This document shows positions 25,615-34,189 of a stretch of 48,043 nucleotides of DNA, piece by piece (position 1 is the first letter of the stretch; each line of letters starts with the position of its first letter). Where the stretch lies: assembly GCA_020351855.1 (NCBI GenBank), contig CP070670.1:681158-729200 (forward strand), written 5' to 3'. The notes under the pieces are model-generated. The model did no database searches, was not told the origin of the DNA, and was given only the letters and a program-made list of their open reading frames with translations. Origin of the DNA: Gemmatimonadota bacterium (GTDB lineage Bacteria; Gemmatimonadota; Gemmatimonadetes; Palauibacterales; Palauibacteraceae). The position numbers were made by a program, and so were the translations under genes.

Positions 25615-25632
25615 CCCCGGACGGCGCCGCGG
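25607..25632 (+). terminator. Strong GC hairpin after the hydratase gene (terminator or processing site candidate)
   Basis: CCGCGGCGCC (25607-25616) pairs perfectly with GGCGCCGCGG (25623-25632) around a six-base loop. It lies 56 bases past the hydratase stop. There is no T-run, so intrinsic termination is not assured. Confidence 0.4.
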
Positions 25633-25690
25633 CCCAGCCGCCTGCTCGGACGGTTCGCGTCCTGAAACAGTGCTGGAAGGAGAGGCGGGA

Positions 25691-26401
25691 ATGAAGGAGC
25701 CCACGACCGCGACGCCACCCTGCGCTCCGGGCACGACACCCGAGCTCGCGCCCCGCGGCGACGCGTTCCCATCCTGGCTGGCCCTGATCATCGCCCTGGC
25801 GGCGCTCGGTTCCGGCCTGCAGCTGATGGCCATGGGGGGGCATGACCCGGTGGGGGCGGGCATCCTGCTTCTCGTGGTCGCTCTGGCGTTCACGGCGGTC
25901 GCCCTCGCACAGGGAGCGTACGGGCCGGATGCCGAGGGGCCGCTCGACCTGAGCGCGCGGCTGGGGCTCGGACTGCTCGGGGGCATTCTCGGCGCCGTAG
26001 CGGTGCGCGTCGCCAGCTGGATCACGGTTCAGGCGGGTCTGCTGGCCCTCCTCGGCGTGCGCGTGGCCGGATGGGAGGAGGCCGCCCTGCTTGGCCTGAG
26101 GGGGGGGACTGCTCTCTTCTGGGGCGCAGCCTTCGGGGTGCTCTATCCGTACGTGCCGGGTCGGACCGCCGCCGCGAAGGGCTTGGTCGCCGGCACGCTC
26201 GGCGCCCTCTACCTGCTCTTCAAGACCCTGCCTCTCGATCTCGGCGCGGGCTGGCTGGGCGTGGGCGTGGGTTCCTTTGCTTTCGTCGCCGTTCTGCTCT
26301 TCGGGGTTCTCTGGGGTCTGATCTGCGCGGCGACGCTGTCCTGGGGATCCCGTGGCGATCAGGTGCCGACGAGCCGCTACCTGGGCGAGCCGGCGGCCTG
26401 A
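25691..26401 (+). CDS. Hypothetical multi-pass membrane protein
   Basis: I do not recognise a family. The 236-residue protein has a short polar N-terminus and then about six hydrophobic segments (for example WLALIIALAALGSGLQLMAM, GILLLVVALAFTAVALA, FAFVAVLLFGVLWGLICAA), rich in Gly, Ala and Leu. The ATG at 25691 is preceded by AAGGAGAGG; an in-frame upstream ATG at 25670 has no such signal. The C-terminus is a short polar tail. It is followed by another small membrane protein and tag; nothing in the sequence hints at a substrate. Confidence 0.7.
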   Translation: MKEPTTATPPCAPGTTPELAPRGDAFPSWLALIIALAALGSGLQLMAMGGHDPVGAGILLLVVALAFTAVALAQGAYGPDAEGPLDLSARLGLGLLGGILGAVAVRVASWITVQAGLLALLGVRVAGWEEAALLGLRGGTALFWGAAFGVLYPYVPGRTAAAKGLVAGTLGALYLLFKTLPLDLGAGWLGVGVGSFAFVAVLLFGVLWGLICAATLSWGSRGDQVPTSRYLGEPAA

Positions 26402-26416
26402 GCGGTTCGCCGCACG

Positions 26417-26686
26417 GTGATGCCCGGCGGCTCCTCGGACGATCGGTCGGAACGGACCGGCGAGAGGCGCGAGGTGAGGTCAGGCAACGTGACCGAGACC
26501 GTTGGCTGGTGGCTGCGGTTGCAGCTCGGGCTCGGGATCGGCGGCGGAGCGGTCTGGGTGGCGGGGACCGCCCTCGAGGCCGATTTCCTCGCTGGCATCG
26601 GCGTCGGGCTTCTGATCGCGGCGGTGGTGCTGCGGCTGGGACGCCGGGCGGCCGACCGGGGGGATGCCCGGCACGAGGGAAGGTGA
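26417..26686 (+). CDS. Hypothetical small membrane protein
   Basis: Short frame of 89 residues with two predicted transmembrane helices (WWLRLQLGLGIGGGAVWVAG and FLAGIGVGLLIAAVVLRLG) and charged ends. GTG 26417 or ATG 26420 could be the start; neither has a strong ribosome-binding site. It fits between the larger membrane protein (15 bases away) and tag (6 bases). No family recognised; the existence of the gene rests on spacing, helices and strand. Confidence 0.5.
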   Translation: MMPGGSSDDRSERTGERREVRSGNVTETVGWWLRLQLGLGIGGGAVWVAGTALEADFLAGIGVGLLIAAVVLRLGRRAADRGDARHEGR

Positions 26687-26692
26687 GCCGTC

Positions 26693-27253
26693 TTGAAGCG
26701 CTGCAGCTGGGCGACCGGCGACCCGCTGATGGCGGCCTACCACGACCTCGAGTGGGGCGTGCCCACCCGGGATGACCGGCATCTCTTCGAGCTCCTGACG
26801 CTGGAGGGGGCTCAGGCGGGGCTCAGCTGGTCGACCATCCTCAAGAAGCGCGAGGGGTACCGCCGCGCGTTCAAGGGCTTCGATCCGGCACGGGTCGCAC
26901 GATTCGGCAGCCGGGATGTGGAATCGCTCCTCCGGGATCGGAACATCATACGGCACCGAGGGAAGATCGAGTCAACGATCGGCAACGCGCGGGCGGTACT
27001 GCGGGTGCAGGTGGAATTCGGCAGCTTCGCCTCCTACGTCTGGGGGTTCGTGGGTGGGTCACCGATCGTCAACCGTAGGCGTACCCTGTCTGAGCTCCCC
27101 TCGGAAACCGCCGAGTCGCAGGCGCTGAGCCGGGACATGCGGCTGCGGGGCTTCCGCTTCGTCGGACCGACGATCTGCTATGCCTTCATGCAGGCGGCGG
27201 GTCTGGTCAACGACCACGAGGTCTCCTGCCACCGCTACCGCGTGCCGGCATGA
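26693..27253 (+). CDS. tag: DNA-3-methyladenine glycosylase I (Tag)
   Basis: Base-excision glycosylase that removes 3-methyladenine. The 186-residue protein keeps the structural zinc ligands at exactly the E. coli positions: Cys4 (KRCSW), His17 (AAYHDLEWG), His175 and Cys179 (NDHEVSCHRY). The HhH-fold core includes GAQAGLSWSTILKKREGYRR and GFRFVGPTICYAFMQAAG. The start is TTG 26693, forced because Cys4 must be included and no ATG or GTG lies close upstream; AAGGTGAG precedes it. It overlaps the next gene by four bases (ATGA). Confidence 0.95.
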   Translation: MKRCSWATGDPLMAAYHDLEWGVPTRDDRHLFELLTLEGAQAGLSWSTILKKREGYRRAFKGFDPARVARFGSRDVESLLRDRNIIRHRGKIESTIGNARAVLRVQVEFGSFASYVWGFVGGSPIVNRRRTLSELPSETAESQALSRDMRLRGFRFVGPTICYAFMQAAGLVNDHEVSCHRYRVPA

Positions 27254-27921
27254 GGAAGGCGGAGCTCCGCCTCGAAGTGGCGGGTGCGGGAGAAGTGTCG
27301 GCCCTTTTGCTCCAACCCGCCGATCCCCGGGCCCTGTTCGTTCTCGGTCACGGCGCCGGGGCTGGCATGCGGCACGCCTTCATGGAGGGGGTCGCCCACC
27401 GGCTGGCGTCACGCGGCTTCGCCAGCCTCCGCTATCAGTTCCCCTACATGGAGCAAGGCCGACATCGACCCGATGGCCAGCCGATGCTCCTGGCGACCGT
27501 GCGCGCGGCCGTGGGCACGGCGGCTGATCGGCTACCGGCCCTTCCGCTGCTCGCTGGCGGCAAGTCCATGGGAGGGCGCATGACGTCGCTCGCGGCGGCG
27601 GCTTCCCCGCTGGCGCCCGTCAGGGGTGTGGTGCTCTTCGGGTTTCCCCTGCACGCCGCCGGCCGGCCCGCCACGGAGCGTGCCGCCCACCTCGCGGAGG
27701 TGGCTCTGCCCCTCCTCTTTCTGCAGGGGACGCGGGACCGGCTGGCGGACCTGAGCTTGCTCGGTCCGATCTGCCGCAAGCTCGGGCCTCGGGCCGCGCT
27801 GCACGTCATCGAGGGTGCCGACCACGGCTTTGCCGTCCACAGGAAGACGGGCCGGACCCGTGAGGCGGTTCTGGAGGAGCTCGCCGACGTGACCGCGGAG
27901 TGGGCCGCACCTCTTCTCTGA
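27250..27921 (+). CDS. Alpha/beta hydrolase of the KANSL3/TEX30 (dienelactone-hydrolase-like) group
   Basis: Small serine hydrolase of 223 residues. The nucleophile elbow is GGKSMGGR, the acid is probably Asp in GTRDRLAD, and the His is in EGADHGFAVH. The N-terminal FVLGHGAGAGMRHAFM supplies the oxyanion region and is typical of the KANSL3/TEX30-like family. The ATG overlaps the tag stop. Substrate unknown. recQ follows 41 bases later. Confidence 0.82.
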   Translation: MRKAELRLEVAGAGEVSALLLQPADPRALFVLGHGAGAGMRHAFMEGVAHRLASRGFASLRYQFPYMEQGRHRPDGQPMLLATVRAAVGTAADRLPALPLLAGGKSMGGRMTSLAAAASPLAPVRGVVLFGFPLHAAGRPATERAAHLAEVALPLLFLQGTRDRLADLSLLGPICRKLGPRAALHVIEGADHGFAVHRKTGRTREAVLEELADVTAEWAAPLL

Positions 27922-27962
27922 TTCTCTGATGGAGGGTTGAGAGCGGAGGGCACCATGCGGCG

Positions 27963-29462
27963 ATGCCGAGCGTCGATCTTGAGCCCGCCCTTGCGATCCT
28001 CCGCCGACACTATGGTTACCAGCGGTTCCGGCCGGCGCAGGAGCGCGTGGTTCGGGCAGTCCTCCTCGGCGGAGACGTCTTGGCCGTCCTTCCGACGGGG
28101 AGCGGGAAGTCGATCTGCTTTCAGGTGCCTGCGCTCCTGGGCTCCGGGTTGACGCTCGTCGTCTCCCCGCTCATCTCCCTCATGCAGGACCAGGTCGCGG
28201 CCGCCGAGCGGCGCGGCATACCGGCTGCCGCGCTGACCGGTGCCGTCCCGGCCGCCGAGCGGGCCGCGATCGTGCGCGCCGTGCGCTCCGGCAGGCTGCG
28301 GCTCCTCTATATTTCTCCGGAGCGCCTGCACTCCGCTTCCTTCCGGTCCCTGATCTCCCGCGCGGCGGTGTGTCGGCTGGCCGTCGATGAGGCCCACTGC
28401 ATCAGCGAGTGGGGCCACGATTTTCGGCCTTCCTACAGGAAGATCGCGATCCTCCGCCGCCTCGTCGGCAACCCTCCCTGCGTGGCCCTCACGGCGACGG
28501 CGACGCCCGAAACGCGGAAGGAGATCGCGGCGGCGCTGCGGCTGAGGTCGCCCCGGAGCGTCGTCGTCAGCGTCAACCGGTCGAACCTCCACTGGAGCGT
28601 TCGCCGAGTGCGTGAGCCGGGCCACGCCGTGCGTCTTGCCCTGACCGCTGTTCGCCGCGTCTCCGGCCCGGCGATCCTGTACCTGCCGACGCGGGAGCGC
28701 TCGGTGCGCATGACCGAGGCGCTTCTCCGGCGCGGCATCGTCGCCGCCCCGTACCACGCCGGCCTTCCCGCCGACCGCCGGATCGTCATTCAGCAGCGGT
28801 TCCTGGCGGGCGCACTCCGTGCCGTCTGTGCGACGACGGCGTTCGGGATGGGCATCGATCATCCGTCCGTACGCCTGGTGTGCAACGTCGGCCTGCCGGG
28901 CTCCCTGGAGGGCTATGTCCAGCAGGCCGGACGGGCGGGCCGCGATGGGAAGCCCTCGAGCTGCCTCCTGATCGCCGGCCGTGAGGATGCGAAGATCCAA
29001 CTCGGCCTGATCCGGCAGACATGGCCGTCGGCCCGGAACCTGGCTCGGGTGTTCGACGCTCTGCCTTCGGGCCCGGTCCGGCTGCAGGCCTTGCAGCGTT
29101 CGTTGCCCCGTCTGAGCGCCGCGGAGCTGCGAAGTGCCCTTCGCCTGCTTGAGGAGTTCGGTTGCCTGCGGCGCGTGCGGGGAGGAGAGGGAGAGCGCGT
29201 GACCGTCGTGCGCGCCCCCGCCGGAGCCCGTCGTCTGATCGACTTCGCCGCGCCGCGGCGCGGCGTGCGAAGGGCGAAGCGAAGGCTCGAGGAGATCCAG
29301 CGGTATGCCGGCTCGGCAGCCTGCCGTCGGGCCGCGATCGCGGATTACTTCGGCGAGGCGGTCCCCCGCTGCACGGGCTGCGACCGGTGCGACCGGATCT
29401 CGGGAAGAGGCCGCACGTCGGGAGGCCCGAGTTTTCCATCTTCGGGTATAGCCCTACATTGA
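27963..29462 (+). CDS. recQ: ATP-dependent DNA helicase RecQ
   Basis: Superfamily 2 3'-5' helicase for recombination and replication-fork repair. Walker A is [12 protein letters not shown], the DEAH box is [18 protein letters not shown], motif III is [11 protein letters not shown], and motif VI is [13 protein letters not shown]. The RecQ-C-terminal zinc site is present as RCTGCDRCD with an upstream Cys (AACRRAA). At 499 residues it ends soon after the zinc/winged-helix region and has no HRDC domain, a short form common outside enterobacteria. The start at 27963 fits the family N-terminus ([15 protein letters not shown]). Confidence 0.93.
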   Translation: MPSVDLEPALAILRRHYGYQRFRPAQERVVRAVLLGGDVLAVLPTGSGKSICFQVPALLGSGLTLVVSPLISLMQDQVAAAERRGIPAAALTGAVPAAERAAIVRAVRSGRLRLLYISPERLHSASFRSLISRAAVCRLAVDEAHCISEWGHDFRPSYRKIAILRRLVGNPPCVALTATATPETRKEIAAALRLRSPRSVVVSVNRSNLHWSVRRVREPGHAVRLALTAVRRVSGPAILYLPTRERSVRMTEALLRRGIVAAPYHAGLPADRRIVIQQRFLAGALRAVCATTAFGMGIDHPSVRLVCNVGLPGSLEGYVQQAGRAGRDGKPSSCLLIAGREDAKIQLGLIRQTWPSARNLARVFDALPSGPVRLQALQRSLPRLSAAELRSALRLLEEFGCLRRVRGGEGERVTVVRAPAGARRLIDFAAPRRGVRRAKRRLEEIQRYAGSAACRRAAIADYFGEAVPRCTGCDRCDRISGRGRTSGGPSFPSSGIALH

Positions 29463-29541
29463 AAGATTGACTTCAAACCTGATGACCACACCCGGCGGCC
29501 CTCCGGCCAGAAGGAGGCCTCCGGGGTCGGGAGGAACATAG

Positions 29542-30765
29542 ATGTCCGATGATCTGAGTCTTTTCCTCGACGACCATCATGTGATGATGCGTGACATGGT
29601 GCGCGAGTTCGCCGAGGCGGAGATCGCCCCCGTGGCGGCGGAACTGGACGAGAGCGAGGCGTTTCCGTGGGAGAACGCCGCCAAGATGGCGGAGCTCGGG
29701 CTGTTCGGCATTCCGTTCGAGGAGGAGTACGGCGGGGTGGGAATGGATCTGCTGGCGAGCGTGATCGCCAGTGAGGAGCTGGCGCGTGTCGATGCCAGCC
29801 ACTCGATCCTCGTCGGCGCCAACATCTCGCTCGCTTCCACGCCGATCCATCGCTGGGGAACCGAGGAGCAGAAGCAAAGGTATCTCACCCCGCTCGCCGG
29901 CGGTCGGGTTCTCGGCGGCTTTGGCCTGACCGAGCCGAACGCGGGTTCGGACGCGGGCGGAACGGAGACCACGGCGGTCCGGAAGGGCGATCGTTACATT
30001 CTGAACGGACAGAAGACCTGGATCACGCACGGCGGCGTAGGGGAGATCTTCGTCCTCGCCGCCTCGACATCTCCCGAGAAGGGCAGCTACGGGATCAGCG
30101 CCTTCATCCTCACGAAGGAGACCTGTGACCTCGAGGAGGCGACCCGGCTGGGCTTCGGGCACAGCGACGAACTGGAGCCTATGGCCGGTTTCACGGCTGG
30201 GCAGAAGCTTCGCAAGCTGGGTTGGAACGCCTCCGACACCCGCGAGCTGATTCTCGAGGATGTCGAGGTGCCCGTCGAGAACCTGCTCGGCGAGGAGGAC
30301 AAGGGCTTCCGGGTCTTCCTCGACACGCTGGATGGCGGCCGGATCGGGATCGCCGCTCATGCGCTGGGCATCGCGCAGGGGGCGTTCGAGCTGGCGGCCC
30401 GCTACACGGGCGAGAGAAAGCAGTTCGGCAAGAAGATCAATGAGTTTCAGGGCGTGCAGTTCATGCTGGCGGAGATGGCCACAAGCATTCACGCGGCCCG
30501 CCTCATGACCTACCACGCCGCCCGCCTGCGCATGGAGGGCAAGCCGCACAAGAAGGAAGCGTCCATGGCCAAGCTCTTCGCGTCCGAGGCGGCCATGGAT
30601 GTGACGACTAAGGCGGTACAGCTGCACGGCGGGTACGGTTATTCACGCGAATACGCTGTTGAGCGGATGATGCGAGACGCCAAGATCACCGAGATCGGGG
30701 AAGGCACGAGCGAGATCCAGAAGATCGTGATCTCGCGCGAGGTTCTGAAAGCGTTCCGGGAGTAG
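29542..30765 (+). CDS. Acyl-CoA dehydrogenase
   Basis: FAD-dependent acyl-CoA dehydrogenase of 407 residues; most short-chain members have about 380. The extra length is an insertion at about residues 195-218 (after KETCDLEEATRLGFGHSDEL), close to the loop before KLGWNASDTREL. FAD/substrate motifs are GFGLTEPNAGSDAGG, ERKQFGKKINEFQGVQFMLA and QLHGGYGYSREY. The catalytic Glu is Glu387 in EIGEGTSEIQ. It starts after GGGAGG. It lies immediately upstream of rng and likely supplies the first oxidation step for short-chain acyl-CoAs. Confidence 0.9.
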   Translation: MSDDLSLFLDDHHVMMRDMVREFAEAEIAPVAAELDESEAFPWENAAKMAELGLFGIPFEEEYGGVGMDLLASVIASEELARVDASHSILVGANISLASTPIHRWGTEEQKQRYLTPLAGGRVLGGFGLTEPNAGSDAGGTETTAVRKGDRYILNGQKTWITHGGVGEIFVLAASTSPEKGSYGISAFILTKETCDLEEATRLGFGHSDELEPMAGFTAGQKLRKLGWNASDTRELILEDVEVPVENLLGEEDKGFRVFLDTLDGGRIGIAAHALGIAQGAFELAARYTGERKQFGKKINEFQGVQFMLAEMATSIHAARLMTYHAARLRMEGKPHKKEASMAKLFASEAAMDVTTKAVQLHGGYGYSREYAVERMMRDAKITEIGEGTSEIQKIVISREVLKAFRE

Positions 30766-30776
30766 CGCGCCGACAG

Positions 30777-32300
30777 ATGCGGCGCGAGATCGCCATCAAC
30801 GCGACCGGCCAGGAGACGCGGGTCGCGATCCTCGAGGACGGCCGTCTGGTCGAGCTCATGCACGAGCGTGCGGACGCTCAGGGCATGCTCGGGGACATCT
30901 ATCTGGGCCGCGTCGAGGCCGTGCTTCCCGGTATCCAGGCTGCTTTCGTCGACATCGGTACGGAGAAGTCGGGATTCCTTCACGCCTCCGATGCGGCGGA
31001 GCGCGAGGACGAGGAGGAGGGCGAGGGCAGCGGTGGGGGACGGCGTGCCGGACGTTATCCACCTATCCAGGATCTCGTCACCCGCGGACAGGACGTTCTC
31101 GTGCAGGTCACCAAGGAGCCCATCAGCACGAAGGGCCCCCGGGTGACGACGCAGGTCTCTCTGCCGGGTCGGTTCCTCGTGTACATGCCGATGAGCGATC
31201 ACGTCGGCGTCAGCCGAAAGATCGAGGACCGCGAGGAGCGCGCGCGGCTCCGGAAAATGGCGCGCGATCAGCTGGCGCGGAAGCCGGGTGGCGTCATCGT
31301 GCGAACCGTCGGCGAAGAGCTCACCAAGAAGGCGTTCAAGGCAGAGCTCGCATCGCTGCTTGCCACCTGGGAGAAGGTGCAGAATGCGGTGCAGTCGGCG
31401 AAGGCACCGGCCCTGGTGCACGAAGAGGCGAAGCTGACGAGCGGGATCATTCGCGATCTGTTCAGCGACCGTATCGATTCGCTGACCGTCGACTCCAGGG
31501 ACCTGGCCCGCGAGATCAAGTCGTACCTCGGTCAGGTCAGCCCCGATCTGGTGGATCGGGTGAAGCTGTATACCGGCACGACGCCCCTGTTCGACGAGCT
31601 GGGGATCGAGGAACAGATCCACCGCGCCTACCGCCGGAAGGTCGAGCTCGCCTCCGGCGGCCATATCGTCATCGAGGCGACCGAAGCGCTCGTCGCGATC
31701 GATGTGAACACCGGCCGCTACACGGGGAAGAAGGATCCCGAGCAAACCATCCTGCGGACCAACCTGGACGCGGCGGCCGAAATCTCGAGGCAACTCCGCC
31801 TACGAGACATCGGTGGGATCATCGTCGTCGACTTCATCGACATGGACGAGCCCGAGTTCCGCGATCGAGTGTACCAGGCCATGAAGTCCCACCTCGGAAG
31901 GGATCGCGCCCGGACGAAGGTGTTCGGGATCTCCGACCTGGGTCTGCTGGAGATGAGCCGCCAGCGGGTGCGGCCGAGCCTGTTCCACATCATGACACAG
32001 CCGTGCTCTTACTGCGACGGGACGGGGCGCGTCTTCTCGCCCGAGACGGTGCTGCGGCGGGTGGAGCGCGCCATTAGGCGAGCCGCCTCGGCCGGCGAGA
32101 ACCGCAAGCTCACGGTGCGGATCCACCCGGACGTGGCCCTGCGCCTGCTGGAGCATGAGCCCGAGTTCATCAAGATCATGAAGCGCGAATGCCGGATCGA
32201 TCTGGACTTCCGGGACGATCCGCTGATCAACGCCTCCGAGTACCGCCTCCTCGCCGCTCCTTCGGATCAGGACGTGACGAGCCGCTATGCAGTGGCCTAG
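30777..32300 (+). CDS. rng: Ribonuclease G/E family endoribonuclease
   Basis: Rne/Rng-type endonuclease (507 residues) for 5S/16S rRNA maturation and mRNA turnover. An S1 domain (residues ~35-130) contains an acidic and glycine-rich insertion (around 80-100). The catalytic Mg2+ site is in ALVAIDVNTGRYTG and IVVDFIDMDEPE. The zinc-link motif is PCSYCDGTGRV, and the RNase H-like and small domains complete the RNase G form. It lacks the long RNase E scaffold tail. It is 12 bases downstream of the acyl-CoA dehydrogenase, and ribosomal genes rplU and rpmA follow, a common arrangement. Confidence 0.93.
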   Translation: MRREIAINATGQETRVAILEDGRLVELMHERADAQGMLGDIYLGRVEAVLPGIQAAFVDIGTEKSGFLHASDAAEREDEEEGEGSGGGRRAGRYPPIQDLVTRGQDVLVQVTKEPISTKGPRVTTQVSLPGRFLVYMPMSDHVGVSRKIEDREERARLRKMARDQLARKPGGVIVRTVGEELTKKAFKAELASLLATWEKVQNAVQSAKAPALVHEEAKLTSGIIRDLFSDRIDSLTVDSRDLAREIKSYLGQVSPDLVDRVKLYTGTTPLFDELGIEEQIHRAYRRKVELASGGHIVIEATEALVAIDVNTGRYTGKKDPEQTILRTNLDAAAEISRQLRLRDIGGIIVVDFIDMDEPEFRDRVYQAMKSHLGRDRARTKVFGISDLGLLEMSRQRVRPSLFHIMTQPCSYCDGTGRVFSPETVLRRVERAIRRAASAGENRKLTVRIHPDVALRLLEHEPEFIKIMKRECRIDLDFRDDPLINASEYRLLAAPSDQDVTSRYAVA

Positions 32301-32331
32301 CGGTCGAAGGCCTCGGTCCGCGAGAGCCGCA

Positions 32332-32360
32332 TTGCCCCGGGCTGAGAGCGCGATTAGCTT
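32332..32360 (+). promoter_or_regulatory. Possible promoter of rplU-rpmA
   Basis: TTGCCC (32332-32337), a 17-base spacer and TAGCTT (32355-32360) lie in the 102-base spacer before rplU. The surrounding sequence is less GC-rich than the coding regions. Matches to consensus are moderate. Confidence 0.3.
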
Positions 32361-32402
32361 GTAAGGCTATTGAAAAACCTGGTTCACTACGAGATCTGTC
32401 GC

Positions 32403-32963
32403 ATGTACGCCATCATAGAAGCCAGTGGCAAGCAGTTTCGGGCCGAGCCCGATGGCACGCTTCGCATTCCGCGCCTGCCTGCCGAGCCGGGCGACACGGT
32501 GACCTTCGAGGTGCTGCTCGCCGAGACCAACGGTGACGTCCACGTGGGCCAGCCCTCACTCGAGGGTTCGTCCGTATCGGCCGAGGTGATCCGCCACGGG
32601 CGGGGCGATAAGGTCGTCGTGTTCAAGCGCAAACGGCGAAAGAACTACCGGAAGAAGCAGGGCCACCGACAGGACTTCACCGAGGTCCGGATCACCGGGA
32701 TCACGATCGGCGCCCCCAAGTCGCGCAAGCGCGCGAAGCCGGAGAAGGAGCCACCCGCCGCAGAGGCCGCCGCGACGATGGCGGAAGCGGCGCCGGCCGA
32801 GGCTCCGACCCCGGGGGTCGAGGTGGAGATCACGGGCGCCGCGCGGAAGCTGGCCGAGGAGCACGGGCTGGATCTCGCGGGTATAGAGGGATCGGGCGCA
32901 GGTGGTCGCATCCTCAAGGGCGACGTCGAGAAAGCGATTCGCGAGCAGGCGGACGAGGGTTAG
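32403..32963 (+). CDS. rplU: Ribosomal protein bL21 with C-terminal E3-binding domain
   Basis: Residues 1-103 are a normal bL21 ([40 protein letters not shown]). A basic then Ala/Glu/Pro-rich linker follows (104-140). Residues 142-180 match the peripheral-subunit-binding (E3-binding) domain of 2-oxo-acid dehydrogenase E2 subunits: [20 protein letters not shown] and [15 protein letters not shown]. Standard bL21 has about 103 residues; this one has 186. The reading frame is intact, so this is a real fusion. The start is ATG 32403; frame open upstream but the family begins MYAII. The partner of the extra domain on the ribosome is unknown. Confidence 0.93.
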   Translation: MYAIIEASGKQFRAEPDGTLRIPRLPAEPGDTVTFEVLLAETNGDVHVGQPSLEGSSVSAEVIRHGRGDKVVVFKRKRRKNYRKKQGHRQDFTEVRITGITIGAPKSRKRAKPEKEPPAAEAAATMAEAAPAEAPTPGVEVEITGAARKLAEEHGLDLAGIEGSGAGGRILKGDVEKAIREQADEG

Positions 32964-32968
32964 CGGAT

Positions 32969-33229
32969 ATGGCGCACAAGAAGGGAGTCGGCTCGAGCCG
33001 AAACGGCCGGGACAGCAACCCGAAGTACCTCGGCGTGAAGCGCTTCGGCGGAGAGTCCGTGAGTGCGGGGAGCATCCTCGTCCGGCAGCGGGGGACGCGG
33101 ATTCATCCGGGTCGGAACGTGGGCCGCGGGAAGGATGACACGCTGTTCGCCCTGGCCGACGGCGTCGTCCATTTTTCGAGCGGCCGCGGCGGCCGCAAGA
33201 CGGTGAGCATCATCGGCACCGATCTCTGA
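32969..33229 (+). CDS. rpmA: Ribosomal protein bL27
   Basis: Large-subunit protein bL27 (86 residues), reaching the peptidyl transferase centre with its N-terminal tail ([20 protein letters not shown]). There is no Firmicutes-type N-terminal extension to be cleaved. The core has [20 protein letters not shown] and [13 protein letters not shown]. It starts 5 bases after rplU. The usual follower obgE is absent; a leftward crotonase gene converges instead. Confidence 0.97.
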   Translation: MAHKKGVGSSRNGRDSNPKYLGVKRFGGESVSAGSILVRQRGTRIHPGRNVGRGKDDTLFALADGVVHFSSGRGGRKTVSIIGTDL

Positions 33230-33320
33230 CGCGGTCGGAGGACTCGACCCGGTCACACCCCGGGGGCGTCGCTTCCCTCGCAAGCAGCTAACGCGTCCGG
33301 CATCGTTTTGCGGCCGCGCT

Positions 33321-34100
33321 TCACTCGCCGGTGAACTCGGCCGGCCTCTTCTCTAAGAACGCGCTCACACCCTCATCCATGTCCTGGGTCGAGAAGAGCA
33401 GGCTGAACCACGCGCGCTCGAACTGAAGCCCTTGATCCAGTGGCATGCGTCGCGCCGCCAGTATGCTCTCCTTCGCCGCCTGGAGGGCGATCGGGGACCG
33501 CGAGGCGATGGTGCGGGCGATCTCCAGCGTACGCTCGCGCAGCTGCTCGGCGGGCACGACCTCGTCTACCAGTCCGATCCGGCCTGCCTCCTCCGCTCCG
33601 ATCATCTCGCCTGTGTAAATCATCTTCATGGCCCGTCCCTCGCCGACGAGCCGGGGAAGTCGCTGGGTGCCTCCGCCGCCGGGAATGAGCCCGAGGTTGA
33701 TCTCGGGCTGGCCGATCCGCGTCCGGTCTGATGCGATGCGCATGTCGCACGCCATGGACAGCTCGCAGCCACCGCCCAGACAGTAGCCGTTGATCATCGC
33801 GATGATCGGCTTCGGGTAGGCCTCCATCGCCGAGTAGATATTGCCGCTCTGCATGGCGCGGTACTGCTGCGTCGGCTTCGCGTCCTTGAACTCGGCGATG
33901 TCCGCTCCAGCGATGAATGCCTTCTCACCTGCCCCGGTCAGCACGATGACGCGGACGTCATCGTCCGCCCGAAACGCCTCGAGTGCACCGAGGAGGGCGC
34001 AGCGCACCTCTCCGTTCAGCGCGTTCATCTTGTCCGGCCGGTTGATCGTGATCAGCCCGACGCGGCCATCCAGTTTCTCCTTCAGCAGCACGTCGCTCAT
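33321..34100 (-). CDS. Enoyl-CoA hydratase (crotonase, PaaF-like)
   Basis: Classical crotonase with 259 residues. Both catalytic glutamates are present: GGGCELSMACD and IGQPEINLGLIPGGGGTQRL. The oxyanion segment is FIAGADIAEF. It hydrates trans-2-enoyl-CoA such as crotonyl-CoA, or 2,3-dehydroadipyl-CoA if the cluster is a phenylacetate lower pathway. It is the last gene of the leftward cluster, 89 bases after the 3-hydroxyacyl-CoA dehydrogenase. AGGAG lies 10 bases before the ATG. Confidence 0.92.
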   Translation of the reverse strand: MSDVLLKEKLDGRVGLITINRPDKMNALNGEVRCALLGALEAFRADDDVRVIVLTGAGEKAFIAGADIAEFKDAKPTQQYRAMQSGNIYSAMEAYPKPIIAMINGYCLGGGCELSMACDMRIASDRTRIGQPEINLGLIPGGGGTQRLPRLVGEGRAMKMIYTGEMIGAEEAGRIGLVDEVVPAEQLRERTLEIARTIASRSPIALQAAKESILAARRMPLDQGLQFERAWFSLLFSTQDMDEGVSAFLEKRPAEFTGE

Positions 34101-34189
34101 CGGTCAGTTCGCTCCTGTCGTTGTCCCCGCGGCACCGGAAGGGGCGATCCTCTGCCCGCCCGGCGCGCACCCGACGCCGGATCGCCGCT

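Noticed and set aside
24673..26025. Leftward 450-codon frame with repeated GPPLRRG-type blocks across the hydratase and spacer
   Set aside because: The repeats are the reverse reading of a GC-rich 18-bp tandem repeat; most of the frame is antisense to the hydratase.
29459..29476. TTGAA-N8-TTCAA inverted repeat between recQ and the acyl-CoA dehydrogenase as an operator
   Set aside because: Short arms and partial overlap with the recQ end; no -10 element at a suitable distance from the nearby TTGACT, so no promoter supports it.
33230..33320. Terminator between convergent rpmA and crotonase genes
   Set aside because: Only a five-pair stem (GGTCG/CGACC) with no T-run; not above chance in GC-rich DNA.
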